Positions 15,377 to 24,415 of a stretch of 64,000 nt of DNA are shown in pieces. Below the pieces are notes generated by a model. It was given only the letters and a program-made list of their open reading frames with translations, did not search any database and was not told the DNA's origin. Each line of letters opens with the position of its first letter. Position 1 is the first letter of the stretch. Source of the DNA: Nitrospirillum viridazoti CBAmc (GTDB lineage: Bacteria; Pseudomonadota; Alphaproteobacteria; Azospirillales; Azospirillaceae); the NCBI RefSeq assembly GCF_000730165.1, contig NZ_CP022110.1, forward strand, positions 1,619,501 through 1,683,500, read 5' to 3'. The position numbers and the translations under genes are program-made.

Positions 15377-16858
15377 ATGACCCCGCACCTGTCCCCCGAC
15401 ACCCTGCCGACCTTGCCCCAGACCGTGGCCCGGCCCGGCTATGACCGGGCGGTGTGCGGCATCGGTATCGTCCATTTCGGCCCGGGCGCCTTCCACCGCG
15501 CCCACCAGGCCGTCTACACGGACGACGCTCTGGCGTTGGAGGCCAATAATCCGGAAAATCGCGACTGGACCATCAGCGCGGTGTCGCTGAAAAGCCCGGG
15601 CGTGCGCGACGCGCTGGTGCCACAGGACGGCCTGTACACACTGGTGACCCTGGACCGCACCATCGGCCACCGGGTCATCGGATCGATCCGCGAGGTGCTG
15701 TGCGCGCCGGAGGCGCAGGACCAGGTTCTGAACCGCCTAGCCGACCCCGCCACCCGCATCGTCACCATCACCGTGACGGAAAAGGGCTACTGCCTGACCG
15801 CGGCGGGTGAGCTGGACACCAGCCATCCGGACATCGTCCATGACCTGGCCCACCCGGAAACGCCGATCAGCGTCATCGGCTATGTCGTCGCCGGCCTGCG
15901 CCGCCGCCGCGCCGTCGGCCTGCCGCCCTACACCGTCATCAGTTGCGACAACATGACGGACAATGGGCGCCGCCTGGGCCGTGCCACGGCGCAATACGCC
16001 GCCGCCCTGGATGCCGACCTGGGCGCCTGGGTACGGGAGTATGTCGCCTTCCCCAGCACCATGGTGGACAGCATCACCCCGGCCACCGACGACGCCCTGC
16101 GTCAGCGGGTGCTGGACGTGACCGGCGTGGCCGACGCCTGGCCCATCCAGCGCGAGGCCTTCACCCAATGGGTGATCGAGGACCGCTTCTGCAACGGCCG
16201 CCCGGCCTGGGACAAGGCCGGCGTGATCCTGACCAGCGACGTCGGCGCCTTCGGCCTGGCCAAGCTACGCCTGCTGAACGGCCCGCACTCCGCCCTGGCC
16301 TACCTGGGCGGCCTGGCGGGCGTGGAAACCGTGGCCGACGCCATGACCACGCCGGAACTGGCGGGCTTCCTGGAGCGGCTGATGCTGCAGGACGTGCTGC
16401 CCACGGTGATGCCGCCGGCGGGCTATGATCTGGCCCGGTATGCCGGGCAGATCCTGGAGCGCTTCCGCAACCCCGCCATCCGCCACCTGCTGGCCCAGAT
16501 CGCCTGGGACGGCTCGCAGAAGCTGCCCTACCGCCTGTTCGGCGTGATCGAGGAACGGCTGGCCCAGGGCCTGTCGATATCCCGCCCCGCCCTGGTGGTC
16601 GCCAGCTGGATGCACTTCGTCCGCCGCCGCGCGACCGAGGGCGCCGGCCTGACCGACCCACTGGCCCCCACTCTGCTGGACATCGGCGCCCGCTGCGACG
16701 GCACACGCGCCGATGTGGACCGCTTCCTGGCGCTGGAGGTGATGTTCGCGCCGGCGCTGGCCACCGACACACGTTTCCGCGCCGCGCTGACCGACGCCTA
16801 TGCCCGCCTGGGCGATGGCGGGCGCGACGCGGTGCTGGCCGCCGTCGCGGCGCTGTAA
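15377..16858 (+). CDS. mannitol dehydrogenase family oxidoreductase, probable fructuronate/tagaturonate reductase
   Basis: A 493-residue long-chain polyol dehydrogenase. The Rossmann motif GIVHFGPGAFHRAHQAVYTD is at the N-terminus. The central SCDNMTDNG and the catalytic-domain region MVDSITPATDD are family hallmarks, and the C-terminal all-helical domain is complete. The family contains mannitol dehydrogenase, UxuB (fructuronate to mannonate) and UxaB (tagaturonate to altronate). The surrounding uxaC, kduI, kduD and kdgK genes favour UxuB or UxaB, but sequence alone does not decide between them or exclude mannitol. The ATG at 15377 follows CCGGAGCC. It is in an operon with the KDG kinase. 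Confidence 0.85.
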   Translation: MTPHLSPDTLPTLPQTVARPGYDRAVCGIGIVHFGPGAFHRAHQAVYTDDALALEANNPENRDWTISAVSLKSPGVRDALVPQDGLYTLVTLDRTIGHRVIGSIREVLCAPEAQDQVLNRLADPATRIVTITVTEKGYCLTAAGELDTSHPDIVHDLAHPETPISVIGYVVAGLRRRRAVGLPPYTVISCDNMTDNGRRLGRATAQYAAALDADLGAWVREYVAFPSTMVDSITPATDDALRQRVLDVTGVADAWPIQREAFTQWVIEDRFCNGRPAWDKAGVILTSDVGAFGLAKLRLLNGPHSALAYLGGLAGVETVADAMTTPELAGFLERLMLQDVLPTVMPPAGYDLARYAGQILERFRNPAIRHLLAQIAWDGSQKLPYRLFGVIEERLAQGLSISRPALVVASWMHFVRRRATEGAGLTDPLAPTLLDIGARCDGTRADVDRFLALEVMFAPALATDTRFRAALTDAYARLGDGGRDAVLAAVAAL

Positions 16859-16918
16859 GCCTGCAATAACAACCTGAGGTCGGATGACTCCCATCCGATC
16901 TCAGAGTTGGCTTGTAAA

Positions 16919-16928
16919 TGACACCGGT
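16919..16928. promoter_or_regulatory. candidate operator upstream of the hydratase-TRAP operon
   Basis: TGACACCGGT preceded by AAA and followed by TTCC. It lies 140 bases upstream of the hydratase start and 60 bases after the oxidoreductase stop. Confidence 0.6.
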
Positions 16929-17068
16929 TTCCTTTAGACACGATGGACAGAAATGACGGGATCCCAGGGAGGGGCGACCATGGCTCGGCGTGCCGTGCCT
17001 GCCGCTGCGGCAGCCATCGTCCGGAGTAGGATTTGGCGGGACAGGAATTGCATGCGCGGGGTGCGGTC

Positions 17069-17887
17069 ATGACCGCCGCCTATTCCCCCGCCGATGCCGC
17101 CGCCGCTTTCGTCGCGGCCCGCCGGGCGGCACATTTTCTGCCAGGCTATCCGGGGCCCGCGCCTATAGATCTGGCCCAGGGCTATGCCGCGCAGGAGGTG
17201 GCGATTGGCCTGTGGCCCGATCGCATCGCCGGCTGGAAAATCGGCCGCATTCCCCCCGATTGGGAGGAGACGCTGGGCGAGCCGCGTCTGGCCGGCCCCA
17301 TCTTCGCCCGCAACGTCTGGCTGGCCGAGAGCGGCGCCGTGACGCCCTTTCCCACCTTTGTCGGCGGCTTCGCCGCGGTGGAGGCGGAATACGTCTTCCG
17401 CTTGAGCGCCGACGCGCCGGCCGGCAAGGTGAGCTGGACGGAGGATGAGGCGGCGGACCTGGTGGGCGCGCTCCATATCGGGATCGAGCCGGCGGGCAGC
17501 CCGCTCGCCACCATCAACGACCTGGGGCCGCCCGTGGTGGTGTCGGACTTCGGCAACAATGCCGGCCTGATTCTGGGGCCGGAAATCACCGGGTGGCGCG
17601 CGCGCGGCTGGGACAGCATGCGCTGCGAGACGATCATCGACGGCACCAGAGTGGGCGTGGGTGGCGCACCGTCCATCCCCGGTGGGCCTTTGTCGGCCTT
17701 GCGCTTCCTCGCTAGCCATCTGGCCGCGCGCGGGCGCCCGCTGAAAAGCGGCGACCTGGTATCCACCGGCGCCACCACCGGCATCCACGATATCGTGGCC
17801 GGCCAAACGGCCAAGGTGGACTTCGGCCCCGACGGTGTCCTGCACTGCCGGGCGGTGCCGGCGACGCCCCCTGATGGGCCCCCCTGA
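17069..17887 (+). CDS. 2-keto-4-pentenoate hydratase / fumarylacetoacetase-fold protein
   Basis: A 272-residue protein of the MhpD-like hydratase branch of the fumarylacetoacetate hydrolase superfamily. The N-terminal helix carries the family motif AGWKIGRIP. A metal-binding segment, VEAEYVFRL, and the C-terminal motif GDLVSTGATTGIHDIVAGQT are also typical. Enzymes of this fold hydrate or dehydrate 2-keto acids at a divalent metal. In related sugar-acid pathways a member dehydrates 2-keto-3-deoxy-pentonates, so a role on a keto-deoxy acid made from uronates is plausible but unproven. The ATG at 17069 is the first with the family N-terminus. It heads the operon that continues into the TRAP transporter. 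Confidence 0.8.
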   Translation: MTAAYSPADAAAAFVAARRAAHFLPGYPGPAPIDLAQGYAAQEVAIGLWPDRIAGWKIGRIPPDWEETLGEPRLAGPIFARNVWLAESGAVTPFPTFVGGFAAVEAEYVFRLSADAPAGKVSWTEDEAADLVGALHIGIEPAGSPLATINDLGPPVVVSDFGNNAGLILGPEITGWRARGWDSMRCETIIDGTRVGVGGAPSIPGGPLSALRFLASHLAARGRPLKSGDLVSTGATTGIHDIVAGQTAKVDFGPDGVLHCRAVPATPPDGPP

Positions 17888-17939
17888 CGGCGCAACGACA
17901 CCGCCAGGGTTACAAGAAATAAGCGAACGGGAGGATGGA

Positions 17940-18935
17940 TTGATCAAGCGCCGACAACTGCTGGGGGGCATGGCCGCCGGCGCGGCCGTGGCGCTCGCCG
18001 GCGGCCATGCCCAGGCCGGCGCCCCGCCGCCCGGCACCTTCACCGCGTCCGACGTGCACGTGAAGGACTATCCCACCGTCCAGGCCATCCAGTGGATCGG
18101 CGAGCAACTGGCCAAGGAGACGGGTGGGCGCCTGTCCATGCGCGTCTACCACTCCGGCCAGATCGGGCGGGAGAACGACACCATAGACCTGACCCGCTAC
18201 GGCGCGCTGGACTTCACCCGCGTGAACTTCGCGGCGCTGACCAACATCTTCCCCGTCTCCGGCGTGCTGACGCTGCCCTACGTGTTCGACGATGTGGGGC
18301 ACATGCGCCGGGCGCTGGACGGCACCGTGGGCAAGGATTTGCTGGCAGCCCTGAGCCAGCGCGGCCTGGTGGCCGCCTGCTTCTACGACAGCGGCGCGCG
18401 GTGCATCTACAACGGCCGCCGGCCGGTGCATGAACCGGGCGACCTGCGCGGCATGAAGATCCGCGTGCCCCTGTCCGATATCTTCATGTCCATGGCGCAA
18501 GCCATGGGTGCCAACCCGACGCCGCTATCCTTCGGTGAGGTGTTCACCGCCCTGCAGACCCATCTGATCGACGGGGCGGAGAACAACTGGCCCAGCCTGG
18601 ACTCAACCCGCCAGTTCGAGGTGGCGCGCCACTGGGCGGAAACCCATCATTCCATGTCACCGGAACTGCTGTTCATCTCCGAGCGCAGCCTGCGGGCTCT
18701 GACCCCGGCCGACCGCGACCTGGTGCTGGATCTGGCCACCCGGTCCGTCACCATGATGCGCACGCTGTGGGACAAGGACGAGGCTGCCGCCAGGGCCCAC
18801 TGCATCGCCAATGGCGTCCAGGTGACGGAGGTGGACAAGGATGCTTTCCGTCGCGCCACGGAACCGGTGCTCAAGACCTACCTGGCCGACCCAGACCGCA
18901 ACCGGTTCTATCGCCGCATCCGGCAGGAGGCCTGA
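17940..18935 (+). CDS. dctP: TRAP transporter substrate-binding protein (DctP), probable uronate binder
   Basis: A 331-residue periplasmic binding protein. It has a signal peptide with twin-arginine-like residues (MIKRRQLLGGMAAGAAVAL, cleaved near AQA). The DctP fold follows, with FTASDVHVKDYPTVQAIQW, the carboxylate-binding Arg region DLRGMKIRVP and the conserved AMGANPTPLSFGEVFTALQT. The start is a TTG at 17940 directly after a strong GGGAGG; no ATG is available in the right place. DctP proteins capture organic acids, and several known members bind galacturonate or glucuronate. The operon and operator context favour a uronate here. It is followed by dctQ after 3 bases. Confidence 0.92.
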   Translation: MIKRRQLLGGMAAGAAVALAGGHAQAGAPPPGTFTASDVHVKDYPTVQAIQWIGEQLAKETGGRLSMRVYHSGQIGRENDTIDLTRYGALDFTRVNFAALTNIFPVSGVLTLPYVFDDVGHMRRALDGTVGKDLLAALSQRGLVAACFYDSGARCIYNGRRPVHEPGDLRGMKIRVPLSDIFMSMAQAMGANPTPLSFGEVFTALQTHLIDGAENNWPSLDSTRQFEVARHWAETHHSMSPELLFISERSLRALTPADRDLVLDLATRSVTMMRTLWDKDEAAARAHCIANGVQVTEVDKDAFRRATEPVLKTYLADPDRNRFYRRIRQEA

Positions 18936-18938
18936 ACC

Positions 18939-19463
18939 ATGCACGCGACCCAAGCCGTACCTGCCCCAACGGGCCTCGCCGGCACCCTTCTCACTGGCCT
19001 GTCCCATGCCGCCACCGTACTGGCCGCCATCGGCATGGTGGGGATGAGCCTGGCCGAAGGCTGGCAGGTCTTCGCCCGCTATGTCCTGAACGACAGCCCC
19101 GGCTGGACCGAACCCCTGACCCTGCTGTTCATGACCACCACCGCCTTGATGGGGGCGGCCGTGGCCGTGCGGCGGGAGATGCACTTCCGCTTCATCGCGC
19201 TGGCCCAGGTGGCGCCGCCCCGGGTGCAGGCGGCGCTCAACGCCTTCGCCCGCCTGGTGGTGCTGGCCATTGGCGCCGCCTTGGCCATCTGGGGCTGGGA
19301 CCTGATGGCCGACAACTGGTCCATCGCCATGCCCGGCACGGAACTGCCGGAGGGACTGAACTATCTGCCGCTGTCGCTGGGCGGGGCGCTGATCGCGCTG
19401 TTCGCGGCGGAACGGCTGGTGGTGCCGCTGCCCACCCCCGATCACATGGTTGTGGAGGATTGA
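18939..19463 (+). CDS. dctQ: TRAP transporter small permease (DctQ)
   Basis: A 174-residue protein with four predicted membrane helices. The family motif WQVFARYVLNDSPGWTEPL lies in the loop after helix 1, and REMHFRF lies after helix 2. DctQ is the small inner-membrane subunit that pairs with DctM in sodium- or proton-driven uptake. The ATG at 18939 follows AGGAGG overlapping the end of dctP. Its stop is 5 bases before dctM, so translation of the three subunits is tightly linked. Confidence 0.92.
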   Translation: MHATQAVPAPTGLAGTLLTGLSHAATVLAAIGMVGMSLAEGWQVFARYVLNDSPGWTEPLTLLFMTTTALMGAAVAVRREMHFRFIALAQVAPPRVQAALNAFARLVVLAIGAALAIWGWDLMADNWSIAMPGTELPEGLNYLPLSLGGALIALFAAERLVVPLPTPDHMVVED

Positions 19464-19468
19464 GCGCC

Positions 19469-20749
19469 ATGGATATCGCCGTCCTCTTCGGCGCCTTCGC
19501 CGTCCTGTTGCTGCTGGGCGTGCCGGTGGGTTTCTCACTCGCCGCCGCGTCCGTGGCCGCCATCGCCACCTTGGGCCTGCCGCCCATGGTGCTGGTGCAG
19601 CAGATGACCTCGGGCATCAGTTCCACCGCCATGATCGCCATCCCGCTGTTCATCTTCGCGGGTGAGTTGATGATGCGCGGCGGCATCTCCGAACGCCTCA
19701 TCGGCCTGGCCTCCGCCCTGGTGGGCCATCTGCGCGGGGGATTGGGCCAGGTGAACGTCCTGGCCTCCGCCTTCTTCGGCGGCGTCTCCGGCTCCGCCAT
19801 CGCCGACGCCTCGGCCATCGGCGGCACCATGATCCCGCAGATGGTGGCGCGCGGCTTCGACCGCGACTACGCTGTCAACGTCACCATCACCTCCGCCCTG
19901 GTGGCGTTGATGGTGCCGCCCTCGCACAACATGATCCTCTATTCCGCGGCGGGCGGCGGCGGCATCTCCATCGCCGACCTCTTCGCCGCCGGCATCCTGC
20001 CCGCCGTGGTGATGGCCGTCGCCCTGATGGTCACGGCCTACCTCATCGCAGCCAAGCGCGGGTATGCGGTCGAGCCCTTCCCCGGCATGGCGGCAGTGGT
20101 GCGGCGCCTGATCTCCGCCAGCCCCGGCCTGTTGCTGGTGGTGCTGGTGTTCGGCGGCGTGCGCGCCGGCATCTTCACGGCGGTGGAAAGCGCCGCCATC
20201 GCCGTGGTCTACGCCGTCATCGTCACGGTCGCGGTCTACCGCCGCCTGGGCTGGGCCGACTTCAAGGAGTGCTGCGCCGGCTCGGCTCACACCACCGGCA
20301 TCATCCTGTTCATGATCGGGGCGGCCAGCGCCTTCGGCTGGCTGATGTCCTACCTGCAGGTGCCGGCGGCAGCGGTGGATGCGCTGAAGGCCATGGCCGG
20401 CACCAAGGTCATGGTGCTGCTGATCATGAACCTGATCCTGCTGGCGCTCAGCACCTTCATGGACATGGGCCCCAAGATCATCATCTGCACCCCCATCTTC
20501 CTGCCGGTGGCCAAGGCCTTCGGTATCGACCCGGTGCAGTTCGGCGTCATCATGATGCTGAATGGCGGCATCGGCCTGATCACCCCACCCATCGGTTCCG
20601 TCCTGTTCGTGGGCAGCGCCATCGGCAAGGTGCCGGTGGGCCAGCTCATGCGGTCCATCTGGCCGTTTTACTTGGCGGCGGGCGTGGTGCTGATGCTCGT
20701 CTCCTACATACCGTTCCTGTCGCTTTGGCTGCCCAATGCTATGAAATAA
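19469..20749 (+). CDS. dctM: TRAP transporter large permease (DctM)
   Basis: A 426-residue inner-membrane permease with about 12 helices. Hallmarks are the opening GVPVGFSLAAASV, the segment IPLFIFAGELMMRGG, the conserved FFGGVSGSAIADASAIG and the later GMITPP-like GIGLITPPIGSVLF. It forms the transport channel of the DctPQM system and moves the substrate delivered by DctP using an ion gradient. The ATG at 19469 follows GTGGAGG. It is the last gene of the tight three-gene TRAP unit; the porin gene follows after 196 bases. Confidence 0.93.
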   Translation: MDIAVLFGAFAVLLLLGVPVGFSLAAASVAAIATLGLPPMVLVQQMTSGISSTAMIAIPLFIFAGELMMRGGISERLIGLASALVGHLRGGLGQVNVLASAFFGGVSGSAIADASAIGGTMIPQMVARGFDRDYAVNVTITSALVALMVPPSHNMILYSAAGGGGISIADLFAAGILPAVVMAVALMVTAYLIAAKRGYAVEPFPGMAAVVRRLISASPGLLLVVLVFGGVRAGIFTAVESAAIAVVYAVIVTVAVYRRLGWADFKECCAGSAHTTGIILFMIGAASAFGWLMSYLQVPAAAVDALKAMAGTKVMVLLIMNLILLALSTFMDMGPKIIICTPIFLPVAKAFGIDPVQFGVIMMLNGGIGLITPPIGSVLFVGSAIGKVPVGQLMRSIWPFYLAAGVVLMLVSYIPFLSLWLPNAMK

Positions 20750-20945
20750 CGTCACTAACGTTATGAAATAACAGAACAATCAAGGAGCACTGCGACAAAA
20801 CGCCCGACTTGCCCAAACCTTCGTATGGGCGCATACCGCCCGCCGAAACCGTATAACGACCGCGTTCCCCATCGCATATCCGTAACGGAACTTTGCCAAA
20901 GGAACGCAGTTGTTGAATTCATGCTCCGGCGAGCGAGTTATTTAA
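20750..20945. other. spacer between the TRAP operon and the porin gene
   Basis: AT-richer spacer with a short inverted repeat, ATAACGT (20746-20752) and ACGTTAT (20758-20764), over the dctM stop codon. A second small palindrome, GTATG/CATAC, lies at 20823-20836. No copy of the TGACACCGGT site is present. The porin may be read from the upstream operon or from its own promoter. Confidence 0.35.
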
Positions 20946-22262
20946 ATGAAAATGCTTCTCACCATCACGCCTATCCTTGTCTTTTCCTGCGGCGCGGCAC
21001 TGGCCGCCGAGGCGGACATACCGGAGGCGGAAAGCTGGAGCCTGCACGGCCAATTCACTTTGGTGGAGCAGTACCACCCCAGCTTCAGCTCCCCCTACCG
21101 GGGCGCCAACAGCCTGGATCCGGGCGCGCGCGGCAATGAGACGACGGACGCCACGCTCTATGCCGGCGTGCGCCTGTGGCCGGGCATGGAGTTCTACGCC
21201 AACCCGGAGATCGACCAGGGCTTCGGCCTCAGCAACACGCTGGGCGTGGCGGGCTTCCCCAGTGCCGAGGCCTACAAGGTGGGCGAGAGCGAGCCCTACA
21301 TCCGCCTGGACCGCGCCTTCTTCCGCCAGACCTTCAATCTGGGTGGGGAGACGCAGCCGCTGGAGGCCGCCGCCAACCAGTTGGGCGGCAGCCGCACGGC
21401 CGACAACATCGTCATCACCGCTGGCAAATTCTCCGTCACCGACATCTTCGACGCCAACACCTACGCCCACGACCCGCGCAAGGACTTCCTGAACTGGACC
21501 GTGGTGGACAGCGGCGCCTTCGACTATGCCGCCGACGCCTGGGGCTACAGCTATGGCGCGGCGGCGGAATGGACGCAGAGCTGGTGGACCCTGCGCGCCG
21601 GGGTCTTCGACCTGTCGCGCAAGCCCAACGACAAGGCCCTGGTGCGCGGTTTCGGCCAGTATGAACTGGTGGTGGAGGCGGAGGAGCGGCACCAGCTGAT
21701 GGGCCGCGACGGCAAGGTGAAGCTGCTGGTCTTCCAGAACCACGCCAACATGGGCAGCTACGGCGATGCCGTGCGGGCGGCCGCGCTGACCGGCGGGGTA
21801 CCCGACACGGGTGACGTCCGCCGCTACGCCACCCGTGCCGGTTTCGCCCTGAATGCGGAACAGCAGATGGGCGACGACTGGGGCCTGTTCCTGCGCGCCA
21901 GCGCCAATGACGGCAGCAAGGAGGCCTATGAGTTCACCGACGTGAACAAGTCGCTGTCCGTCGGCGCCTCCCTCACCGGCACCTCCTGGGGCCGGGACAA
22001 GGACACCGCCGGGCTGGCCGGCGTGGTGAACATGCTGAACGCCGACGCCCGCGACTACTTGGCGGCCGGCGGCCTGGGCATCCTGGTGGGCGACGGCCGC
22101 CTCAGCTACAGCAGCGAGCGCATCCTGGAGGCGTACTACAGCGCCGCCCTGTGGACGGGCATCAACCTGACGCTGGACTACCAGTTCGTGGCCAACCCCG
22201 CCTACAACCGCGACCGGGGCCCGGCGAATGTGCTGGGCCTCCGGTTCCATGCGGAGATTTGA
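20946..22262 (+). CDS. OprB-type carbohydrate-selective porin
   Basis: A 438-residue outer-membrane protein with a signal peptide (MKMLLTITPILVFSCGAALA). The start of the mature part, SWSLHGQFTLVEQYHPSFSS, and the later VITAGKFSVTDIFDANTYAH and SWWTLRAGVFDLS are characteristic of the OprB family. OprB porins form 16-strand barrels that pass sugars across the outer membrane. It ends with the aromatic-type barrel terminus GLRFHAEI. The ATG at 20946 is used. Downstream of the TRAP genes, it would supply small uronates to the periplasmic DctP, complementing the TonB receptor that handles larger oligomers. Confidence 0.85.
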   Translation: MKMLLTITPILVFSCGAALAAEADIPEAESWSLHGQFTLVEQYHPSFSSPYRGANSLDPGARGNETTDATLYAGVRLWPGMEFYANPEIDQGFGLSNTLGVAGFPSAEAYKVGESEPYIRLDRAFFRQTFNLGGETQPLEAAANQLGGSRTADNIVITAGKFSVTDIFDANTYAHDPRKDFLNWTVVDSGAFDYAADAWGYSYGAAAEWTQSWWTLRAGVFDLSRKPNDKALVRGFGQYELVVEAEERHQLMGRDGKVKLLVFQNHANMGSYGDAVRAAALTGGVPDTGDVRRYATRAGFALNAEQQMGDDWGLFLRASANDGSKEAYEFTDVNKSLSVGASLTGTSWGRDKDTAGLAGVVNMLNADARDYLAAGGLGILVGDGRLSYSSERILEAYYSAALWTGINLTLDYQFVANPAYNRDRGPANVLGLRFHAEI

Positions 22263-22280
22263 GGGACGGAGACTGGAGGG

Positions 22281-23309
22281 TCAGGCCGGCCGGAAAGTGA
22301 TTCCCAGCAGCCGTTCGCTGAGCGTCCACAGCTGGTCGGCCGCCGCCGGATCGACAGCATAAGGCAGTACACCGCCCATGACGGCGCCGGGACGGCGGGT
22401 AGTCGGGGTGCCCAGGGCGGCTTCTTCCCCCGGCTGCAGCAGTTGGGCGATGTCGCAGTTCTCGCAATAGGCGCCGCCATGGCCCTCCAGCTGCGGGCTG
22501 GTAGCGCACCAGAGGGTGGTCGCCGCCCCCTGCGCAACGGTCTTCAGGTTGCGCGCCGGGTCATGGATGGCCTTGCCTTCCGCGTCAAACACGCCAAAGG
22601 CGATCAGTTCCTCCTGCGTCATGTAACGCTTCAGGTCCGTGTCCACGATGGTGCCGGGATGGACGGAAAAGGCGTGGACACCGTGGGCGCCGCCGCGCGC
22701 CTCCAGCCCCAGGGCGAACAGGATGTTGGCGGTCTTGGACTGGCCATAGGCCGACCAGCGGTCATAGTCCCGCCGCTCGAAGTTAGGGTCTTCAACCACG
22801 ACCGGGGAAAAGCGGTGGCCCAGCGAGGACAGCGAGACGACGCGGACGCCCCCTGCGGCTCCCGCCTGGCGCAGCGCCGGCCACAGCCGCGCCGTCAGCT
22901 GGAAGTGCCCAAGGTGGTTGGTGGCGAACTGCGCCTCAAACCCGCGCGCGTCGCGGGTCAGCAGGTGAGCCATGATGCCGGCGTTGTTGATCAGCAGGTG
23001 CAGGGGCCGGCCGCTGTCCAGGAAGTCGGCTGCGAAGGCGTCGATAGAGGCGGGGTCCAGCAGATCCATGGCGCCGATCTCCACGCCGTCCAGGCCGGCC
23101 AGCGCGGCCTGGGCCTTGGGCACATCGCGGGCTGGCACCAAGACGGTGGCGCCGGCGGATCGCAGCGCCCGCACGGTCTCCAGCCCGATGCCGGCATAGC
23201 CGCCGGTGACGATGGCGACCTTCCCGGCCAGATCAATGCCGGCGATGACGTCAAGGGCGGTGGAGGCAGCACCAAAGCCGGAGACGATGGGTTCCTGACG
23301 GACAGGCAT
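22281..23309 (-). CDS. SDR family oxidoreductase
   Basis: A 342-residue short-chain dehydrogenase. The cofactor motif is TGGYAGIG (variant of TGxxxGIG), followed by NNAGIMAH. The catalytic Ser in SLSSLGHRF and YGQSK complete the active site. It resembles retinol-dehydrogenase/WW-domain-oxidoreductase-like SDRs that reduce or oxidise small carbonyls. It has an extra C-terminal segment of about 60 residues relative to classical SDRs. The substrate is unknown. The ATG at 23309 follows AAAGG. It is divergent from an AraC regulator across 100 bases, which most likely controls it. It is convergent with the porin gene and carries no operator of the uronate type. Confidence 0.88.
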   Translation of the reverse strand: MPVRQEPIVSGFGAASTALDVIAGIDLAGKVAIVTGGYAGIGLETVRALRSAGATVLVPARDVPKAQAALAGLDGVEIGAMDLLDPASIDAFAADFLDSGRPLHLLINNAGIMAHLLTRDARGFEAQFATNHLGHFQLTARLWPALRQAGAAGGVRVVSLSSLGHRFSPVVVEDPNFERRDYDRWSAYGQSKTANILFALGLEARGGAHGVHAFSVHPGTIVDTDLKRYMTQEELIAFGVFDAEGKAIHDPARNLKTVAQGAATTLWCATSPQLEGHGGAYCENCDIAQLLQPGEEAALGTPTTRRPGAVMGGVLPYAVDPAAADQLWTLSERLLGITFRPA

Positions 23310-23409
23310 GACGAATACCTTTGATGAAACGAAGGGACCTCAAAGGTAGATACCCGTCCCCGAACGATGAATGCTTGTCCGTCCGCCTTACTTGCGTGAG
23401 AATCCGGAA

Positions 23410-24339
23410 ATGAGTTCAGCTCCCCTCGACCCCTTCTCCGATCTGCTGAAATTCGCCGACGCCCAGACGGTGGTGTCGGGCGGCTTCACCGCCGGTGGCG
23501 CCTGGTGCATCCGCTTTCCGCCACCGGGCAAGATCAAGTTTTTCGCCATCCTGCGGGGCGGTGGCTGGCTGGATATCGAGGGGGAGCCGGCACCGCACCG
23601 CCTGGATGCGGGCGACGTGTTCCTGCTGCCGGCGCAACGGCCTTTCCGGCTGGGCAGCGACCTGAGGGCCACCCCCGTGGAGGCCAGAACCGTCTTCGGA
23701 CCCAACACTGGCTGCGGCATCCGCCAGGTGGGCGATGGTGATGAATTCTTCCTGCTGGGCGCCCATGTGGTGCTGGACCCGGCCTACGGCTGGCTGCTGG
23801 CCGACATCCTGCCGCCGGTGATCCTGGTCCGCCATACGGCGCCAGAGGCCGACGGCCTGCACTGGCTGCTGGACCAACTGGTACGCGAGCACGCCGCCGA
23901 CCTGCCGGGCGCTGGCATCGCCGCCGCGCAACTGGCGCATCTGCTGTTCATCCGCATCCTGCGGGCCCATCTGGTGGCGGGGGCCCCCTTGCCCGCCGGC
24001 TGGCTGCGCGCCGCCACCGACGCCCGCCTGGCCCCGGCCCTGCGGCTGATGCACGGCGACCCCGGGCGTGCCTGGCAACTGGGCGAACTGGCCAAGGCCG
24101 CCGCCATGTCGCGCACCACCTTCGCTCAATATTTCAAGGCGGTGGCCGGCATTCCGCCCCTGGCCTATCTGACGGCTTGGCGCATGCGGCTGGCGGAGCG
24201 GGCCTTGAAGGAACAGAACGCGCCCGTATCCGAACTGGCCCACCGCCTTGGTTATGCCTCCGAAAGCGCCTTCAGCAACGCCTTCAAACGCGTGACCGGG
24301 GTAGGCCCACGGCGCTATCGCGGGACCGTAGGCTCATAG
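23410..24339 (+). CDS. AraC family transcriptional regulator with N-terminal cupin
   Basis: A 309-residue regulator. The N-terminal half is a cupin-6/AraC-binding type sensor (FFAILRGGGWLDIEGEPAPH, then DAGDVFLLPAQRPF). The C-terminal two helix-turn-helix domain contains WQLGELAKAAAMSRTTFAQY and SELAHRLGYASESAFSNAFK, then the PRRYR end. This architecture is typical of regulators of SDR or oxidoreductase genes that sense a small aldehyde or ketone. The ATG at 23410 lies after CCGGAAA. It is divergent from the SDR gene, the probable target. Confidence 0.9.
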   Translation: MSSAPLDPFSDLLKFADAQTVVSGGFTAGGAWCIRFPPPGKIKFFAILRGGGWLDIEGEPAPHRLDAGDVFLLPAQRPFRLGSDLRATPVEARTVFGPNTGCGIRQVGDGDEFFLLGAHVVLDPAYGWLLADILPPVILVRHTAPEADGLHWLLDQLVREHAADLPGAGIAAAQLAHLLFIRILRAHLVAGAPLPAGWLRAATDARLAPALRLMHGDPGRAWQLGELAKAAAMSRTTFAQYFKAVAGIPPLAYLTAWRMRLAERALKEQNAPVSELAHRLGYASESAFSNAFKRVTGVGPRRYRGTVGS

Positions 24340-24415
24340 ACAATGGCCCCGAATGGCCTTGGGAGAGTTGAGAACGCGACCGACGCCGTTTCCCCAATAA
24401 GACCGCCCGCCGGTC

